Shown one piece after another: positions 40,921 to 40,929 of a DNA stretch of 40,929 nt. A model generated the notes under the pieces. The model saw only the letters and a program-made list of their open reading frames with translations. It was not told where the DNA came from and did no database searches. Source of the DNA: Halalkalibacter sp. APA_J-10(15) (GTDB taxonomy: Bacteria; Bacillota; Bacilli; Bacillales; Bacillaceae_D); contig NZ_JALKEV010000024.1 in assembly GCF_023017105.1 (NCBI RefSeq), positions 1 through 40,929 of the forward strand, in the 5' to 3' direction. The first letter of the stretch is position 1, and each line of letters starts with the position of its first letter. The position numbers were made by a program, and so were the translations under genes.

Positions 40921-40929
40921 TTGAACATC

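Overview
The window reads as a low-GC Gram-positive chromosome of the family Bacillaceae (possibly an alkaliphilic or halophilic Bacillus relative). The evidence is the cdaA-cdaR-glmM-glmS order with a glmS ribozyme leader, an adjacent sigW-rsiW pair, Bacillus-type tRNA and 5S genes, and strong AGGAGG ribosome binding sites. Nothing was searched against a database; family names come from motifs and gene order.

Region 1 (1-14740) is a Tn7-like transposon in the canonical attTn7 site. Its right end lies 25 bp past the glmS stop codon, with three TnsB-type repeats 20 bp apart and a terminal ACA. All five core genes are present as one minus-strand operon: tnsA, tnsB, tnsC, tnsD (TniQ) and tnsE. 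The left side carries two more TnsB-type repeats, but its terminus is not recognisable, and an IS3-family element begins there and runs off the window. The cargo is one tight four-gene minus-strand operon: a winged-helix-like protein, a P-loop ATPase, a protein with a PD-(D/E)xK-like nuclease motif, and an Eco57I/TaqI-type N6-adenine methyltransferase. A promoter overlapped by three ATCGAT-containing half-sites precedes it. I read this as a candidate ATP-dependent restriction-modification-like defence system that I cannot match to a named system.

Region 2 (14741-24073) is ordinary chromosome. It has glmS with its ribozyme and promoter, glmM, cdaR and cdaA (amino-sugar synthesis coupled to c-di-AMP synthesis), the sigW-rsiW cell-envelope stress pair with a SigW-type autoregulatory promoter, a zinc-ribbon/SHOCT protein, and seven tRNA genes (Glu, Val, Tyr, Gln, Lys, Gly, Ala) with a clear promoter and terminator. 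A lipoprotein gene follows at 24366-25049.

Region 3 (25240-40350) is a phage-derived cluster that keeps regulation, tail and lysis genes but lacks terminase, portal, capsid, integrase and replication genes. On the minus strand the order is XtrA/YqaO-like protein, ArpU-like regulator, scaffold-like coiled-coil protein, tail-completion protein, major tail protein, tail chaperone-like protein, Gp15, short tape measure, Dit, large Tal with an S74 chaperone, DUF1617-like protein, XhlA-like protein, holin and amidase. XRE and ImmA/IrrE regulators lie divergently. This fits an F-type (flexible, non-contractile) tailocin. The major tail gene ends in CCC-TGA with a 15-codon acidic +1 extension, resembling the programmed +1 frameshift of Listeria phage PSA. 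The head-module gap is only 144 bp and carries a 12-codon coupled ORF that may be a deletion scar.

Region 4 (40351-40929) holds a decayed peptidoglycan-binding domain and the 3' end of an rRNA operon (5S, tRNA-Asn, tRNA-Thr, terminator), read on the minus strand.
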